Below, piece after piece: positions 12,796-13,952 of a DNA stretch of 13,952 nt. Source of the DNA: Candidatus Cloacimonas sp. 4484_140 (GTDB lineage Bacteria > Cloacimonadota > Cloacimonadia > JGIOTU-2); the NCBI GenBank assembly GCA_002049945.1, contig MVCT01000032.1, positions 1 to 13,952 on the forward strand, written 5' to 3'. A program made the position numbers and the translations under genes. Numbering within the stretch: the stretch's first letter is position 1; each line of letters opens with the position of its first letter. A model generated the notes under the pieces. That model saw only the letters and a program-made list of their open reading frames with translations. It did no database searches and had not been told where the DNA came from.

Positions 12796-13952
12796 ATGAA
12801 AAAACTTATTGGATTAACGATCGTGGCTTTGTTCGTTACCTCACTTGCGTTTGCAACCAATCAAACAAGTGGAGAAATGACACAAAGTACACCTTCTAAC
12901 TTTGAATTACACCCGAACTTTACTCCTGATGAACAACTTCACAGAGTAGCACCAAAAGATGTGAATCCTTATCGTGATGCACCGGAACCGGAAGGAATGG
13001 TTCTAACTTATCACGAAAACTTTGAAGCAGAAGATGATATTTTCTATTATAACGGTGTTGCTTATGTCTGGTATTGTCCGGAAGAAGCGCTTGAATTTGG
13101 TACTCGTTTCACAGCTTATAGACCCGGCGACCTTGTAGGTGCATGGTTCTATTGGTATTCCGGAAATGGGGGAAATGCTGATGTTCATGTTTATGCAGAT
13201 GATGGCACAGGTTATCCGGGAGCAGGATTGGGCAGCCTTACTGTAACACCAGTACTTGGTACATGGAATTACGTTGACCTTACTTCTCTTGCAATCGCAG
13301 TTGACCCAGCAGCAGACTTCTTTATAACTTATAGTGTACAAGCCGGTGATACTGTGAATATCGTTTCAGATGACGGTTCATCCGGACAAAACAGATCAGT
13401 CGAACAGCTTCCCACTGTAAAAGATTGGACTTATGTTATTGATGATTACGGCGCAGATTATGAATGGTGTATCGATGCAGTTATCGAGCATACAACTGAT
13501 CCCTGGGTCCCTGAAATTGCCGGTCGCTGGCAATTGGTTGATACAGATTTTAACAGCCCCACACATTCATGGTGGATCGCTGATAACCCTGCATATCAAG
13601 GATATAACTGGATCAGCTCGAATCCCATTCAGCTAACAGACGAATACGGATTAATGGAGATTGATTTTGCTTACAGAAGCAGTTTACCTGACGCAGTTTA
13701 TCCCGATGAATACTGGTCTTTCTATATTGGAAACACAGCTAATGCAATTGATTGGCATGCTTCGACCTATAATGGTTATAACGCTGGCACATCATGGTAT
13801 TGCGGTGATGAAGTACTCCATGAGTACGGCACCAGCGCAATTTACTATCTATACACACCGGACATCGACCTAACGGATGCCTGTGAAGCTACATTGACCT
13901 GTATGCTTGACTATGATATGGAAGCACCCGGTGGAGAAGATCCTCCATTTGA
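12796..13952 (+). CDS. Secreted multidomain beta-sandwich protein, N-terminal part
   Basis: This frame is open to the right edge with 385 codons and no stop. It starts at an ATG behind GGAGGAG. MKKLIGLTIVALFVTSLAFA (residues 1-20) is a clear Sec signal peptide with an A-x-A-type cleavage site. The mature part is acidic and rich in aromatic residues and Gly. A first beta-sandwich-like unit spans about 75-230 (VHVYADDGTGYPGAGLG). Then come two units with the same layout. One has SPTHSWW at 254-260 and a SNPIQLTDEYGLMEIDF stretch at about 275-291. The other has GTSWYCGD at 331-338 and TPDIDLTDACEATLTCML at 354-371. The pattern resembles MAM/jelly-roll modules in immune-inhibitor-A-like and T9SS-exported proteins. 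It may be cargo of a T9SS, but its C-terminus lies outside the window. Base composition and C-ending codons look richer in GC than in the neighbouring genes. Molecular function is unknown. Confidence 0.8.
   Translation, partial: MKKLIGLTIVALFVTSLAFATNQTSGEMTQSTPSNFELHPNFTPDEQLHRVAPKDVNPYRDAPEPEGMVLTYHENFEAEDDIFYYNGVAYVWYCPEEALEFGTRFTAYRPGDLVGAWFYWYSGNGGNADVHVYADDGTGYPGAGLGSLTVTPVLGTWNYVDLTSLAIAVDPAADFFITYSVQAGDTVNIVSDDGSSGQNRSVEQLPTVKDWTYVIDDYGADYEWCIDAVIEHTTDPWVPEIAGRWQLVDTDFNSPTHSWWIADNPAYQGYNWISSNPIQLTDEYGLMEIDFAYRSSLPDAVYPDEYWSFYIGNTANAIDWHASTYNGYNAGTSWYCGDEVLHEYGTSAIYYLYTPDIDLTDACEATLTCMLDYDMEAPGGEDPPF

Noticed and set aside
1..13952. CRISPR array, insertion sequence, prophage, toxin-antitoxin or defence island
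   Set aside because: No regularly spaced repeats, transposase or integrase motifs, or defence-family proteins were seen on either strand. The tRNA array has no adjacent integrase or repeated tRNA 3' end.

Overview
The window looks like a chromosomal segment of an AT-rich, Gram-negative bacterium of the FCB (Fibrobacterota-Chlorobiota-Bacteroidota) group, possibly Cloacimonadota or a neighbouring candidate phylum. The main pointers are a gingipain-family (C25) peptidase with a FlgD-like type IX secretion (T9SS) C-terminal domain, an S20-like protein whose preserved part reads like Bacteroidota/Chlorobiota S20, and a secreted beta-sandwich protein of the kind common in these phyla. The lineage is inferred; no rRNA or other decisive marker is present.

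Left half (1-5635, all minus strand). In transcription order there are four tRNA genes, Ser(TGA), Ser(GCT), Gln(TTG) and Gln(CTG). Two sugar-type ABC permeases (MalF/UgpA-type, then MalG/UgpE-type) follow; the first starts 18 nt after the last tRNA. Next come a 968-residue MutL/GlmL-type ASKHA protein about twice the usual family length, a 90-residue acylphosphatase, and the N-terminus of a secreted LysM protein that runs off the left edge. The genes are nearly contiguous (1-nt overlap, 39-nt gap, 1-nt gap, 26-nt overlap) and may form one tRNA-mRNA transcription unit.

Centre (5636-5772). A 137-nt divergent intergenic region carries a perfect 8-bp inverted repeat, TGTCAACA...TGTTGACA, with outward-facing TTGACA boxes.

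Right half (5773-13952, all plus strand). nadK, pgsA and a two-TM coiled-coil protein are joined by 1-nt overlaps, followed by a short NfeD-like membrane protein. A 48-residue S20-like ORF comes next; it matches only the first-helix part of S20. A 1297-residue PorU-like C25 peptidase starts 8 nt later. After a 277-nt intergenic region with a near-consensus sigma-70 promoter and a structured leader of about 210 nt, a secreted multidomain protein begins behind a strong Shine-Dalgarno (SD) site and runs off the right edge.

Functionally the right half mixes housekeeping genes (NADP synthesis, phosphatidylglycerol synthesis, ribosome) with envelope and export genes. The left half mixes tRNAs, sugar import and small-molecule or envelope functions. 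There is no transposase, integrase, CRISPR array, phage gene or recognisable defence system. The points most worth following up are the short S20, the tRNA-permease junction, the oversized MutL-like protein and the structured leader before the last gene.
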